This document shows positions 46,326 through 55,749 of a stretch of 64,000 nt of DNA, one piece after another; the first letter of the stretch is position 1, and each line of letters starts with the position of its first letter. The translations under genes were made by a program, and so were the position numbers. The stretch is from Solibacillus sp. FSL R7-0682. Its GTDB lineage: Bacteria; Bacillota; Bacilli; Bacillales_A; Planococcaceae. The notes beneath the pieces are model-generated. The model was not told the origin of the DNA. It made no database searches and worked only from the letters and a program-made list of their open reading frames with translations. The stretch covers positions 1,384,001-1,448,000 of the forward strand of contig NZ_JBBOUI010000001.1 of assembly GCF_038005985.1 (NCBI RefSeq), given 5' to 3'.

Positions 46326-47435
46326 TTATGCGTTCGCGTTTGCTTCTGCTTCACGTTTTTCAGCCATTTCAGCAGCTAATTTATCAATCTCTTTTTTCAG
46401 TTCTTCTACCATTGTTTCTTCTGGTACTTTACGCACTGTTTTGCCCTTCATAAATAGTAGGCCTTCTCCACGTGCACCTGCAATACCGATATCAGCCTCA
46501 CGCGCCTCACCAGGACCGTTAACCGCACAGCCTAGTACAGCTACCTTTAATGGGACATTTAATTTAGAAATATATTCTTCTACCTCATTGGCAATTGAAA
46601 TTAAGTCAATTTCAATACGGCCACATGTTGGGCATGAAATTAATGTAGCCATATTGGATGCAAGCCCGAATGATTTTAATAGTTCGCGAGCTACTTTAAT
46701 TTCTTCCACTGGGTCAGCTGATAAGGAAATACGTAATGTATTCCCAATCCCCTTAGAAAGAATTGCGCCTAAACCAGCAGCTGATTTTACAGTACCAGCA
46801 AATAATGTACCTGATTCTGTAATACCAAGGTGAAGTGGGTAATCAAATGCTTTTGCCGCCTTTTCATACGCTTCAATTGCAAGGTTAACGTCAGAAGCCT
46901 TCATAGAAACGATAATATCGTGGAAGTCTAGGTCTTCTAATATTTTTATGTGATGTAATGCAGACTCAACCATTCCGTCTGCAGTAGGGTAGCCATATTT
47001 TTCAAGGATGTGGCGCTCTAAAGAACCAGCGTTTACACCGATACGAATTGGAATACCTTTTGCTTTAGCGGCATTAACAACTGCCTCAACTTTTTCACGG
47101 CGTCCGATATTACCTGGGTTAATACGTACTTTATCAATACCGCCTTCAATTGCTTTTAATGCTAACTTGTAATCAAAGTGAATATCCGCAACTAATGGGA
47201 TATTAATTTGTTTTTTAATTTCTGGAATCGCATTTGCTGCACGTTCATCAGGAACAGCGACACGTACAATTTGACATCCTGCTTCTTCTAAACGTTTAAT
47301 TTCAGCAACTGTCGCTTCAACATCGTGTGTTTTTGTCGTACACATACTTTGAATTACGACTTCATTATTGCCACCAATTGTTAAATTACCGACACGTACA
47401 GGACGCGTTTTCGTACGGTGAACGATTTCACTCAT
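46326..47435 (-). CDS. ispG: 4-hydroxy-3-methylbut-2-en-1-yl diphosphate synthase (IspG)
   Basis: A 369-residue IspG: the TIM-barrel N-terminal part ([21 protein letters not shown]) and the iron-sulfur C-terminal domain with cysteines in SCPTCGR and [10 protein letters not shown]. It carries out the penultimate step of the MEP isoprenoid pathway with a [4Fe-4S] cluster. GAAGGAGAG precedes the ATG. yqfW follows; yqfZ lies upstream, as in B. subtilis. A C-terminal tail rich in Lys/Glu/Ala is slightly longer than usual. Confidence 0.97.
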   Translation of the reverse strand: MSEIVHRTKTRPVRVGNLTIGGNNEVVIQSMCTTKTHDVEATVAEIKRLEEAGCQIVRVAVPDERAANAIPEIKKQINIPLVADIHFDYKLALKAIEGGIDKVRINPGNIGRREKVEAVVNAAKAKGIPIRIGVNAGSLERHILEKYGYPTADGMVESALHHIKILEDLDFHDIIVSMKASDVNLAIEAYEKAAKAFDYPLHLGITESGTLFAGTVKSAAGLGAILSKGIGNTLRISLSADPVEEIKVARELLKSFGLASNMATLISCPTCGRIEIDLISIANEVEEYISKLNVPLKVAVLGCAVNGPGEAREADIGIAGARGEGLLFMKGKTVRKVPEETMVEELKKEIDKLAAEMAEKREAEANANA

Positions 47436-47562
47436 GAAAATTCTCTCCTTCTCAGGCTTTTAAATGTCTAATCGAATGATTCGATTAATATATATGTAAG
47501 CCGTCACTGAACTTTATTTTATCAGTGTATGATTCGAAGGACAAGGAAGAAACGCTACGATT

Positions 47563-47898
47563 TCATTTTGAGCACATTTCTTCCGTTTTTACGTGAATCG
47601 GAATTAATACTGTATCACCTTGTACGAGCGTTTGTAATTGTAAGTGCGGATTTAGTTCGTAAAACTTTGCTAATCTTTCAGGAAAGGTCATTTTCGTAGG
47701 AGAAGGTGTTGCGGAAAATAGACTGTAAATGGTATCGCCTTCCATTATTGTAACGGTCACATAAGAATATTCATCCTTTTCCACACAGGGAGCAGGTGCA
47801 GCATAAAAAGAAGTCATTGGAAGTGTACCTTCTTGTATATCAACTTTAATAACGAAGGCAAGTATCAGAATAATAATCGAAGCTATGAGAAAGCGCAA
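47563..47898 (-). CDS. yqfZ: Membrane-anchored LysM-like protein (YqfZ)
   Basis: About 111 residues: one N-terminal membrane segment (RFLIASIIILILAFVIKV) and an extracytoplasmic LysM-like region (VTIMEGDTIYSLFSATPS... VLIPIHVK). B. subtilis YqfZ has the same layout and position next to ispG. I choose TTG 47898, six bases after a run of six G; an ATG at 47919 lies upstream of that site and gives a worse signal. Likely bound to cell wall; function unknown. Confidence 0.75.
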   Translation of the reverse strand: MRFLIASIIILILAFVIKVDIQEGTLPMTSFYAAPAPCVEKDEYSYVTVTIMEGDTIYSLFSATPSPTKMTFPERLAKFYELNPHLQLQTLVQGDTVLIPIHVKTEEMCSK

Positions 47899-47976
47899 AA
47901 AAATCCCCCCGTTTATCATATAATTTACTAGTAAAAGTTCTTACTGAATTATATGTTTACGAGAAGGATTCATTCT

Positions 47977-48483
47977 TTATTTTGCTAAAGGATATTTAGT
48001 TAATGCAAGAATAATAAACAACATTGTTATAAATACACTAACAAGCGTCATAATAGTTGGTGAAATAGGGAATAGGCTACCGAACATCGTTATAAATGTT
48101 GCCCATGTACATGCAAAAACTGCTGATCGCCAAACTTGACGATATTCCCCGCGTCGCTTCATTGGATTGATAAAAAGTTGTCCAGCAAGGGCATACAAGC
48201 TAACTTTAACAAAGTACACGACGGTGTTCATGACAAATAACATGACAAGCGCAATCGGATACACAATCCATTGTATACTTTTCGCATATTGTTCGATTTC
48301 TGAATAGCCAAATATTTCATTTGTACCATTATTTAAAAACTGACCAAATGAAAATGCTGTCAGTAACGCGATCATTAAAAAGGCATATTGCATTACTTTA
48401 CCAATGGATAATATTCGATAGGCGCCTAGCTTTTTAGGATTTGTTAAACTATCAATTAATAATTGCATGTGAGAAATTTTCAT
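47977..48483 (-). CDS. DUF1189 family membrane protein (YqgB-like), short form
   Basis: A 168-residue membrane protein with four hydrophobic segments. The opening (NPKKLGAYRILSIGKVMQYAFLM) and the closing part (GEYRQVWRSAVFACTWATFI) match DUF1189 proteins as I know them, but the family is usually about 250 residues long; the central extracytoplasmic part seems shortened. B. subtilis yqgB occupies this position (between yqfZ and yqgC). AAGGAGA precedes the ATG by ten bases. Function unknown. Confidence 0.7.
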   Translation of the reverse strand: MKISHMQLLIDSLTNPKKLGAYRILSIGKVMQYAFLMIALLTAFSFGQFLNNGTNEIFGYSEIEQYAKSIQWIVYPIALVMLFVMNTVVYFVKVSLYALAGQLFINPMKRRGEYRQVWRSAVFACTWATFITMFGSLFPISPTIMTLVSVFITMLFIILALTKYPLAK

Positions 48484-48644
48484 ATGTATTTTGTCTCCTT
48501 TTGCAGTAGTTTAACATGAAATATTCTCCATTAACATTGGCTAGAAGGAAATTGAAACTTTTCTTCATTTTTTACGTATAGTTGGTCTAGAAGTGATTTA
48601 AATAATAAACGATAAAAAAAGTGTTTTTAAAGGATGTGTAGTAA

Positions 48645-49124
48645 ATGGAAATCGTCGCGTGGGTTATTATTATCGCGTTATTTATCATCGCGTTTGTTGG
48701 GCTTGTTTATCCGATAATTCCGTCTGTATTATTTTTACTCGGAGGGTTTATCGCGTACGGTCTATTTTTTAGTTTTAGTCATTTTCCATGGTGGTTCTGG
48801 GTTATTGAAATTTTGTTCGTTGCATTGCTATTTGCAGCGGACACTATCTCAAACTTAGTCGGTGTGAAAAAGTTTGGTGGCTCTAAAGCTGGTATGTGGG
48901 GGAGTACCATTGGTCTACTTATTGGACCGTTTGTCATCCCATTTGCAGGGATTATAGCTGGCCCGTTTATCGGTGCAATTATAGGAGAACTTTTAGTAGA
49001 GCGAAAATCCATTAATCAGGCCGTGAAAGTGGGTGTTGGATCGGTCATTGGATTTTTAACTTCAGTTGTTACAAAGGGGATTGTACAGGCGGTTATGATT
49101 GTTTTATTTTTTATTGCAATTTAG
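48645..49124 (+). CDS. yqgC: DUF456 family membrane protein (YqgC)
   Basis: A 159-residue membrane protein with four to five spans and the family's Gly-rich duplicated pattern (GLVYPIIPS... [24 protein letters not shown]). B. subtilis yqgC likewise lies directly before sodA. Function unknown. It is divergent from the DUF1189 gene; AAAGGATG precedes the ATG. An imperfect long-loop inverted repeat CTAGTGTA/TACACTAG (49126-49133, 49162-49169) follows the stop and might be a weak terminator. Confidence 0.85.
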   Translation: MEIVAWVIIIALFIIAFVGLVYPIIPSVLFLLGGFIAYGLFFSFSHFPWWFWVIEILFVALLFAADTISNLVGVKKFGGSKAGMWGSTIGLLIGPFVIPFAGIIAGPFIGAIIGELLVERKSINQAVKVGVGSVIGFLTSVVTKGIVQAVMIVLFFIAI

Positions 49125-49332
49125 GCTAGTGTATTAATTGAATTTATACAGCCATTTGTCGTACACTAGTTTTGGAAATGATTACAAAGGGATGTGCTAG
49201 GAAGCAAACCAATATTTCCGTCAAAAGGCTGAAATGTACAATTTACTATTTTTTTCGTTGAAGGTAGCGCTTATTTTTGATAACCTAGTACTGTAATCAA
49301 CATTAAAACATTGTTCCAGGGAGGAATACAAA

Positions 49333-49938
49333 ATGGCTTACAAATTACCAGAATTAACTTACGCTTATGATGCATTAGAACCACATATCGATGCAAAAAC
49401 AATGGAGATCCACCATTCTAAACACCACAATACTTACGTAACAAACTTAAACGCTGCTGTAGAAGGTACTGAATATGCAGACAAAGATATTAACGAACTA
49501 ATCGCTGATATTGATGCATTACCAGCTAACATTCAAACTGCAGTTCGTAACAACGGTGGCGGTCACGCAAACCACTCATTATTCTGGGAAGTAATCGCTC
49601 CAGGCGGTTCTAACACACCAGTTGGCGAAGTAGCTGCTGCGATCGACGCAAAATTTGGTTCATTTGACGCTTTCAAAGAAGAGTTTGCTAAAGCTGCAAC
49701 AACTCGTTTCGGTTCAGGTTGGGCTTGGTTAATCGTTGACGGTGACTCTGTTGCTGTAACATCAACTCCAAACCAAGACTCTCCAGTAATGGAAGGTAAA
49801 ACGCCAATCCTAGGCTTAGACGTTTGGGAGCACGCTTACTACTTAAACTACCAAAACCGTCGTCCAGACTACATCGGTGCTTTCTGGAACGTAGTGAACT
49901 GGGACGTAGTAGAAGCTAAATTCCAAGCAGCTAAATAA
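49333..49938 (+). CDS. sodA: Superoxide dismutase (Mn/Fe)
   Basis: A 201-residue Mn/Fe superoxide dismutase. Metal ligands visible are His27 ([12 protein letters not shown]), His in [11 protein letters not shown], and Asp/His in [12 protein letters not shown]. The latter region and [10 protein letters not shown] favour manganese, as in B. subtilis SodA. It converts superoxide to peroxide and oxygen in the cytoplasm. AGGGAGGA precedes the ATG. High codon regularity suggests high expression. Own terminator downstream. Confidence 0.97.
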   Translation: MAYKLPELTYAYDALEPHIDAKTMEIHHSKHHNTYVTNLNAAVEGTEYADKDINELIADIDALPANIQTAVRNNGGGHANHSLFWEVIAPGGSNTPVGEVAAAIDAKFGSFDAFKEEFAKAATTRFGSGWAWLIVDGDSVAVTSTPNQDSPVMEGKTPILGLDVWEHAYYLNYQNRRPDYIGAFWNVVNWDVVEAKFQAAK

Positions 49939-49970
49939 GTTTATTTAGTCGCCATATATTGCATACTCAA

Positions 49971-50008
49971 AACGCATGAGAAGTTTCAATACTTTTCATG
50001 CGTTTTTT
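49971..50008 (+). terminator. Terminator of sodA
   Basis: AACGCATGAGAAGT (49971-49984) pairs with ACTTTTCATGCGTT (49991-50004), one G.T pair, loop TTCAAT, followed by four T. Confidence 0.9.
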
Positions 50009-50070
50009 CATGACATTTTTTGTGTGATTCGGTAAGATTTCTTTAATTAGGAAAGTTTGGAGTGAAGTAT

Positions 50071-50511
50071 ATGTTTGATGAATTTATCGCACAGATTGAT
50101 GAAAAATGGCATGCTGCATTTGTACAGCTGATGCTAACGGTAGATGAAAATATACCGTCAGGCTTTGAAAAGACGCTAACAGGTAATATGATTGCCTATA
50201 GTGTACCGCTTGAAGCCTATCCAAAGGGTTATCATGTCACACCAAATACACCACTACCATTTTTGAGTATTGCCCCACAAAAAAGGCATTTAGCACTCTA
50301 TCATTTGGGGATGTATGCAGATTCAACATTATTAGCATGGTTTAAGCAAGAATACGAAAAAACTGTACCTACAAAGCTCAACATGGGTAAAAGCTGTATT
50401 CGCTGGACTTCGACGAAGCATATTCCATATAACTTAATCGCACAGCTTTGCCAAAAGATGACGATCAATCAATGGATTGAGCTTTACGAGAAAACGCATT
50501 TAAAAGGTTAA
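50071..50511 (+). CDS. DUF1801 family protein
   Basis: A 146-residue protein with the DUF1801 pattern (YdhG/Fra-like): NMIAYSVPLEAYPKGY, FLSIAPQKRHLALYH and MGKSCIRWTSTKHIPYNLI. Some members are iron chaperones (Fra); whether this one binds iron is not evident. The start is ATG 50071, nine bases after TTGGAG; a GTG at 50062 overlaps that site. The stop overlaps the stop of the convergent tetR-like gene by two bases. Confidence 0.82.
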   Translation: MFDEFIAQIDEKWHAAFVQLMLTVDENIPSGFEKTLTGNMIAYSVPLEAYPKGYHVTPNTPLPFLSIAPQKRHLALYHLGMYADSTLLAWFKQEYEKTVPTKLNMGKSCIRWTSTKHIPYNLIAQLCQKMTINQWIELYEKTHLKG

Positions 50512-51071
50512 AAGCTCATATCTTTAAAGCGAATGAAATTTACTAAATATTGATTAATTTGTTCGGGTGTCTCTTCGTAGTTATTATGATGCCACTGCAA
50601 AATAATGCCGATAATTGCATTGGCCGTATAACTAACAAAATAATCGATTTGTTTTTCGGGCATTTGTTGGACATGCTCATTGTGAAAGGACAAAATAAAT
50701 GATCGAATTGTTGCAAAAAGCTTTTGATAATAAATCATTGGAATTTTTTCATCGAATACGATGCGATAAAATGACTCATACTTTTTAACATGATGGAAAA
50801 TTTGAATCATTTCAGGCGTTAGCTGTGAAATATTATCTTGCGTCACATCGTAGGGAAACTCATAGGATAGCTTTAAATCTTTGACGATTTCAGTGAAATA
50901 GCGTTCAAATACACCGTGGACATTTTTGTAATGTAAATAAAATGTGCCGCGGTTTATTTCTGCAATACGGCAAAGCTCCGCTACCGATATATTTTCTAAA
51001 GATTTGTTTTTTAATAGGATAAGCAAAGCACGTTGCAAGCTTTCATGAGTCTTTTTGACACGTAAATCCAT
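50508..51071 (-). CDS. TetR/AcrR family transcriptional regulator
   Basis: A 187-residue regulator. The N-terminal helix-turn-helix reads LENISVAELCRIAEINRGTFYLHYKNVHGVFE, with the typical TFYLHY block; the C-terminal ligand domain is not of a subgroup I recognise, though it fits the TetR_C_8/YxaF-like fold in size. The start is ATG 51071 after AAAGGAGAA; an in-frame ATG at 51098 lies before that site. It is divergent from the SDR gene at 51225, whose promoter overlaps a palindrome, so it probably controls that gene. Confidence 0.88.
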   Translation of the reverse strand: MDLRVKKTHESLQRALLILLKNKSLENISVAELCRIAEINRGTFYLHYKNVHGVFERYFTEIVKDLKLSYEFPYDVTQDNISQLTPEMIQIFHHVKKYESFYRIVFDEKIPMIYYQKLFATIRSFILSFHNEHVQQMPEKQIDYFVSYTANAIIGIILQWHHNNYEETPEQINQYLVNFIRFKDMSF

Positions 51072-51145
51072 AAATAAATTCTCCTTTTTTGAACACATCT
51101 CTTAAAAAGTGTTGATTATTGAACGAAAAGTACATTTTCTGTTGT

Positions 51146-51196
51146 TTGTACATTTATTTTGTTTTGATTATAATTTTTATTGAACAGTTGTACAAT
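51146..51196 (+). promoter_or_regulatory. Promoter of the SDR gene with possible TetR operator
   Basis: TTGTAC (51146-51151), 17-bp spacer, TATAAT (51169-51174). An imperfect palindrome ATTGAACAGTTGTACAAT (51179-51196) overlaps the expected transcription start. The sequence TTGTACA also recurs nearby. Confidence 0.55.
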
Positions 51197-51224
51197 ATCT
51201 TGTTTCTGAAAGGGAGTATTTATT

Positions 51225-51983
51225 ATGAAATTAAAAGATAAAGTAGCGATCGTAACGGGCTCTGCATCTGGTATGGGGAAAGCGATCGCTGAAGCTTACG
51301 CGAAAGAAGGAGCAAAGGTAGTCGTTTCAGATTTAAACGAAGCAGGTGCTAAAACAGTAGCAGATGAAATTATTGCTAACGGAGGTCAAGCATTTGCAAT
51401 CGCGACAAACGTAGCAAAAGACGAAGATTTAACAAAACTATTCGATACAACAATCGAACAATTTGGTCAATTAGACATTTTAGTAAATAATGCAGGAATT
51501 ATGGATGGTTTTGAGCCAGTAAATGAAATCAAAGACGATCGTTGGGATTTAATTTTCGCGGTAAACACAACATCAGTCATGAAATCAATGCGTATTGCTA
51601 CTGACCTATTTTTAAAGCAAGGTCACGGTGTAATTATTAACAATATTTCTGCGGGTGGCTTAAACGGTGGTCGCGCAGGAGCGGCTTATACAGCTTCTAA
51701 ACATGCTGTTGTTGGGCTAACTAAAAATACAGCATTCATGTACTCACAAAGTGGTATTCGCTGCAATGGTATTGCCCCAGGTGCAGTTATGACAAACATT
51801 CAACAATCGATGACAAATGTTAGCCAATATGGCGCAGGTCAACAGCAAAAAGGTTCTGCATTAATTCCACGTGTTGGTAAGCCAGAAGAAATCGCTAACT
51901 TAGCAGTATTTTTAGGCTCTGAAGATTCAAGCTTCATTAATGGTCAAATAATTACTGCAGATGCAGGATGGACAACTTACTAA
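51225..51983 (+). CDS. Short-chain dehydrogenase/reductase (classical SDR)
   Basis: A 252-residue classical SDR. Cofactor motif TGSASGMG at residues 12-19, NNAG motif LVNNAGIMD, catalytic serine NNISAGG and the active-site Y-x-x-x-K in YTASKHAVVG. An aspartate at the end of the second strand (VVSDLN) favours NAD over NADP. The substrate is not identifiable. AAAGGGAG precedes the ATG. It is divergent from the tetR-like gene, which probably regulates it. Confidence 0.9.
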   Translation: MKLKDKVAIVTGSASGMGKAIAEAYAKEGAKVVVSDLNEAGAKTVADEIIANGGQAFAIATNVAKDEDLTKLFDTTIEQFGQLDILVNNAGIMDGFEPVNEIKDDRWDLIFAVNTTSVMKSMRIATDLFLKQGHGVIINNISAGGLNGGRAGAAYTASKHAVVGLTKNTAFMYSQSGIRCNGIAPGAVMTNIQQSMTNVSQYGAGQQQKGSALIPRVGKPEEIANLAVFLGSEDSSFINGQIITADAGWTTY

Positions 51984-51994
51984 TTTTTTAAGAC

Positions 51995-52076
51995 AGCTTT
52001 GTAGGTGAAAACTTACAAAGCTTTTGTCAATTAAGGAACTGCTGTACGGAGATGTATGTGCAGTTCCTATTTTTTA
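51995..52076. terminator. Two hairpins between the SDR and crcB genes
   Basis: AGCTTTGTA (51995-52003) pairs with TACAAAGCT (52014-52022), followed by only four T. A second stem, AGGAACTGC (52034-52042) with GCAGTTCCT (52060-52068), is followed by six T after an A (52070-52075) and works for the plus strand. Confidence 0.75.
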
Positions 52077-52424
52077 TGCTGTATAACTAATGTAGTAGCC
52101 AGCTAGGGCAAGTCCAATCCCAAGCAAAATAGTACTTGTTAAATAACTAAATGCAATTGGATATTTTCGTTGTTCAATGAGCTGAAACACTTCAAAGGAA
52201 AAAGTTGAAAACGTTGTAAAAGCACCTAAAAAACCAATTGCTAACAATGAGTACCAGCCTTCACTAACTTGTATTCCAAACGTAACTCCTAATAAAAAGG
52301 AGCCTAAACTATTTACAAAAAAAGTAGCCATAATATTTGATATGTTTGTTAGTTTATTACATAATTGGGTTATGCTATAACGAGCCATTGCACCAAAAAA
52401 ACCACCAAGTGCTACTAAAAACAT
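52074..52424 (-). CDS. crcB: Fluoride ion channel CrcB/FluC subunit
   Basis: A 116-residue, four-span membrane protein with the FluC signature GAFTTFSTFSFEVFQL (Phe box and polar track) and GGFFGAMARYSI at the N-terminus. Fluc channels work as dimers of antiparallel subunits that export fluoride. It starts five bases after the stop of the other crcB gene upstream on the minus strand; two adjacent crcB genes, as in B. subtilis yhdU-yhdV, often make a heterodimer. No fluoride riboswitch is visible before the pair. Confidence 0.9.
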   Translation of the reverse strand: MFLVALGGFFGAMARYSITQLCNKLTNISNIMATFFVNSLGSFLLGVTFGIQVSEGWYSLLAIGFLGAFTTFSTFSFEVFQLIEQRKYPIAFSYLTSTILLGIGLALAGYYISYTA

Positions 52425-52429
52425 TCATT

Positions 52430-52786
52430 TCACTCCTTTTTACCCATTAAGAATCCGAGTGCACTTAGTAGGAGACAACCTACAGCAGTACTAAAAATAT
52501 AAAGCATGGCAAAGAATATATGACCAAGCTGCAACAGTTGAAATGCATCTAAGCTAAATGTTGAAAACGTAGTAAAGCCTCCTAAAAGCCCAGTTGTAAT
52601 TCCAATTCTTAAAGTAGGATGATACTTAAAAGACTGCCTTCCTATTAAATATGCTAATAAAAAGCTTCCACCCCAATTTATACATAAAGTTGCTATAGGA
52701 AAATCTGTTATAGAAATTAAGCTGCTTATCCAGTAGCGTAAAACAGCACCAAGCGAGCCACCAATCCCGACTGCAAAATAGGTCAT
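52430..52786 (-). CDS. crcB: Fluoride ion channel CrcB/FluC subunit
   Basis: A 118-residue, four-span membrane protein with GGSLGAVLRYWIS and GGFTTFSTFSLDAFQL, the two FluC signatures. First gene of a two-gene minus-strand operon. GAGGTGATAG precedes the ATG. The two subunits differ enough to suggest a heterodimer. The upstream 190 bases do not contain the conserved fluoride riboswitch sequence. Confidence 0.9.
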   Translation of the reverse strand: MTYFAVGIGGSLGAVLRYWISSLISITDFPIATLCINWGGSFLLAYLIGRQSFKYHPTLRIGITTGLLGGFTTFSTFSLDAFQLLQLGHIFFAMLYIFSTAVGCLLLSALGFLMGKKE

Positions 52787-52979
52787 GCTATCACCTCAAA
52801 AATCGTTCTTGCATTTATTTTGAATGGAATCTTTAAAAATGGAAACCTTTATTTTTTCTGGACCGTCTAAAAGATAAAGGAAAGTGAAGTCCACTCTTTT
52901 TTCATTGATAAAGGGGTGTTATACTTAAATCTATGATTTAAAATGTATTATTCACATATTTAAGAAAGGGGAATCTCAT

Positions 52980-55190
52980 TTGCGAAAATTACCACAAAAT
53001 CGCACACCAAATCCAAAGGCAAAGCAGCGCGCGAGCTTAACTTTTCGGATGAATGTCCTTTTCTTTTCAATATTTGTTCTATTTTCGGTATTAATTTTCC
53101 GTTTAGGATACTTACAAATAGTAAAAGGTGAGGATTATGTTCTAGAACTAGAGCGTAAAGAGGAAGTACGGGTAAATACGAGTGTACCACGAGGTCGTAT
53201 TTTTGACCGTTACGGAAGAATTTTAGTAGATAATCAGCCTGAAAATGCGATTACATATACAAAAATGCAGACAACCAAGTCCTCTGAAATGCTTGACATT
53301 GCTAAAAAGCTAGCACATTTAATTGAACAGCCAACCGATAAAATTACACAGCGTGATAAGCTAGATTTTTGGATTTTATTAAATCCGGATGATGCGAAGG
53401 AAAAAGTTACACAAGAGGAAATGAATGAGTTCCGTGAGCAAAACGAAGAATTAGAAACAAAAGCGTTTAATGCAGAATACGACCGTCGTATTCGAGAACG
53501 AATTACAGATGAAGAACTCGCTCAATTAACGGATAATGATTTAGAAGTGTTAGCCATTTACCGAGAAATGATGACAGGCTACAGTTTATCACCACAAATT
53601 ATTAAAGGTGAAAACGTAACTGCTGATGAATTTGCGCGAGTATCTGAAAATTTAACTGATTTACCTGGGGTCAACACGACAACGGACTGGAAGCGTGTTC
53701 GATTGTCCTCGTTAGCAGTATTAGGCCGTACAACCGTTCCAAGTAAAGGTGTACCAAAATCAAAGCTGAATTTCTATTTAGCACGAGACTACTCACGAAA
53801 TGACCGAGTAGGAGAAAGTTATTTTGAAGCCGAATATGAGGAAATTTTACAAGGTGAGAAATCAGTCGTTAAAAACTTAACAAACAAAAAGGGGCAAGTT
53901 GTTGAGACCGTTACAACCTTTGATGGAGAGCCAGGTAAAGATTTAGTCACAACCCTCGACCTAGAGCTACAACAAAAGGCTGATGCGATTTTGGAACAGA
54001 AGCTATTAGAATTAAAATCATATGGTAGTTCTGCCGAGCTTTTAGATCGTGCCTTTTTAGTGGCGATGAATCCGAAAACAGGAGAGCTACTATCCGTAGT
54101 TGGGAAGAAACTCGAGTATGATGAGGAAACGAATGAACGTTATGTCATCGATTATTCCTATGGAACGTTTACAACAGCCTATGAAGCAGGGTCGGCTGTA
54201 AAAGCAGCGACAGTATTGATGGGTTATAATGAAGGCATCATTAAACCAGGTCAAGTAATGCTCGATTCTCCAATGCATATTGGTAATATTACGTTAAACT
54301 CATTATTTAATAAATATGGTAGTGTCATGCTAGATGATTTAACGGCACTTGAACGATCATCCAACATTTACATGTTTAAAATTGCGATGGGTGTAGGTGG
54401 TAGAACATATACCCCTGGGATGCGCTTCAGTTTAGCAGATGGCACATTGCAAAAAATGCGTAATGAATATGCCCAATTTGGTTTAGGTGTACCAACAGGT
54501 GTGGATTTACCAGGAGAAACAATTGGTTATCAGGCTGATCCGGATACAGATGTAAAAATGCTGAACTTAGCTATTGGTCAGTTTGATACGTATACAACAT
54601 TACAACTAGCCCAATATATTTCAACAATTGCCAATGGTGGCTACCGTATTCAACCACGCATGCTAAAAGAAATTCGTAATCCTTCAAAGGATGGAGAAAA
54701 TTTAGGGCAAATTGTTAACGAAGTAACACCGACTATTTTAAACCGTATTGAAAATAGTGAAAAAGAAATTGCCCAAGTGCAAGAAGGGTTACGTCGTGTT
54801 TATTTCGGTGCCAATGGATCAGCAGCAAGTAGATTTAGAGATGCTAATTTTACAGCAGCTGGTAAAACAGGTACTGCCCAAGTAGTTTACTACGGACCTC
54901 AGAAGGAGAAATATGGTACCGATACGATTAATATCGTACATGTAGGCTATGCACCATTTGAAGATCCAGAAATTGCGTATGCAATTATATACCCTTGGGC
55001 AACAACGAACTTTGATATTTATTTACCACAAGGAAATGAGACAGCTCGTGAGTTATTGGACGCTTATTTTGATTTGAAAAAGAAATATGTAGAAGATGGC
55101 CTTTCATCGAGCAAAGTCGAAAAACCAATTATTAAATCTTCTACTGAAACATTAAATGAAGATGAAGATGAGGAAACGGTTAACGAATAA
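52980..55190 (+). CDS. pbpA: Class B penicillin-binding protein (PBP2A, PbpA)
   Basis: A 736-residue class B PBP: a cytoplasmic N-terminus, one membrane span (about residues 26-46), a dimerisation domain and a transpeptidase domain with Ser in AGSAVKAA (SxxK, near residue 405), SSN in ERSSNIYM (near 460) and KTG in AGKTGTAQ (near 628). The start is TTG 52980 after AAAGGGGA. In B. subtilis pbpA lies just before the pst operon, as here, and acts in cell elongation and spore outgrowth. The C-terminus is acidic (ETLNEDEDEETVNE). Confidence 0.93.
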   Translation: MRKLPQNRTPNPKAKQRASLTFRMNVLFFSIFVLFSVLIFRLGYLQIVKGEDYVLELERKEEVRVNTSVPRGRIFDRYGRILVDNQPENAITYTKMQTTKSSEMLDIAKKLAHLIEQPTDKITQRDKLDFWILLNPDDAKEKVTQEEMNEFREQNEELETKAFNAEYDRRIRERITDEELAQLTDNDLEVLAIYREMMTGYSLSPQIIKGENVTADEFARVSENLTDLPGVNTTTDWKRVRLSSLAVLGRTTVPSKGVPKSKLNFYLARDYSRNDRVGESYFEAEYEEILQGEKSVVKNLTNKKGQVVETVTTFDGEPGKDLVTTLDLELQQKADAILEQKLLELKSYGSSAELLDRAFLVAMNPKTGELLSVVGKKLEYDEETNERYVIDYSYGTFTTAYEAGSAVKAATVLMGYNEGIIKPGQVMLDSPMHIGNITLNSLFNKYGSVMLDDLTALERSSNIYMFKIAMGVGGRTYTPGMRFSLADGTLQKMRNEYAQFGLGVPTGVDLPGETIGYQADPDTDVKMLNLAIGQFDTYTTLQLAQYISTIANGGYRIQPRMLKEIRNPSKDGENLGQIVNEVTPTILNRIENSEKEIAQVQEGLRRVYFGANGSAASRFRDANFTAAGKTGTAQVVYYGPQKEKYGTDTINIVHVGYAPFEDPEIAYAIIYPWATTNFDIYLPQGNETARELLDAYFDLKKKYVEDGLSSSKVEKPIIKSSTETLNEDEDEETVNE

Positions 55191-55194
55191 ATTG

Positions 55195-55227
55195 AAATCC
55201 CGTAGTGTTACGCTACGGGATTTTTTT
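55195..55227 (+). terminator. Terminator of pbpA
   Basis: AAATCCCGTAG (55195-55205) and CTACGGGATTT (55213-55223) form a perfect stem with a seven-base loop, followed by a T-run. Confidence 0.92.
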
Positions 55228-55286
55228 AAGAAATAAAAATCTAACTTATAAAAGTACATATTAGTGGAAAGTAAGGAGAACATGCG

Positions 55287-55700
55287 ATGCGTAAAAAACT
55301 TTTACATACTGTAGTCATTGTTGGAGCATTAAGTAATGCGGTGATTTTAGCCATGATGGACATGCCCATTTGGCTTATTGTATTAATGTCAGTTATTTAT
55401 GTTGTCATTTTTGAAGGGCTACTTTTAGTGTTAGAGCCTCGGTTAGTGCGAGCCGAACGAGAGAGAAATGTAAAGGTCTATCCATTTTTACATGAGCTTG
55501 TTGATGCGAAGAAGGCAACTGTCACGCTACGAGATGGGACAACCCTTTACAATACAACTTTTGAAGGCTATGCCCATCCAAAGGACGCGAAAACGATTCT
55601 ATTACATACGCAGACCGTTAAAACAAAGAAGGCGCCAGCAACAATTACAGAACATGAAGTTAAACTTATTAACATTAAGTCTGTTAAAAAGCTTCAATAA
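55287..55700 (+). CDS. Small membrane protein, 137 aa
   Basis: Two hydrophobic segments in the first 50 residues (LLHTVVIVGALSNAVILAMM and LIVLMSVIYVVIFEGLLLVL) are followed by a charged soluble domain of about 85 residues rich in Lys/Thr (KKATVTLRDGTTLYNTTFEGY, AKTILLHTQTVKTKK). No family is recognised. It lies between the terminators of pbpA and its own, so it is a monocistronic unit; AGTAAGGAGA precedes the ATG. Nothing connects it with pstS beyond position. Confidence 0.75.
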   Translation: MRKKLLHTVVIVGALSNAVILAMMDMPIWLIVLMSVIYVVIFEGLLLVLEPRLVRAERERNVKVYPFLHELVDAKKATVTLRDGTTLYNTTFEGYAHPKDAKTILLHTQTVKTKKAPATITEHEVKLINIKSVKKLQ

Positions 55701-55710
55701 GTCGAAAATG

Positions 55711-55748
55711 AGACATTTTGCAAAAAAACATGCAAAATGTCTTTTTTT
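55711..55748 (+). terminator. Terminator before the pst operon
   Basis: AGACATTTTGCA (55711-55722) and TGCAAAATGTCT (55731-55742) form a perfect 12-bp stem followed by seven T. Confidence 0.93.
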
Positions 55749-55749
55749 A

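Noticed and set aside
52787-52979. Fluoride riboswitch before the crcB pair
   Set aside because: The conserved core sequence of the riboswitch is not seen on the minus strand.
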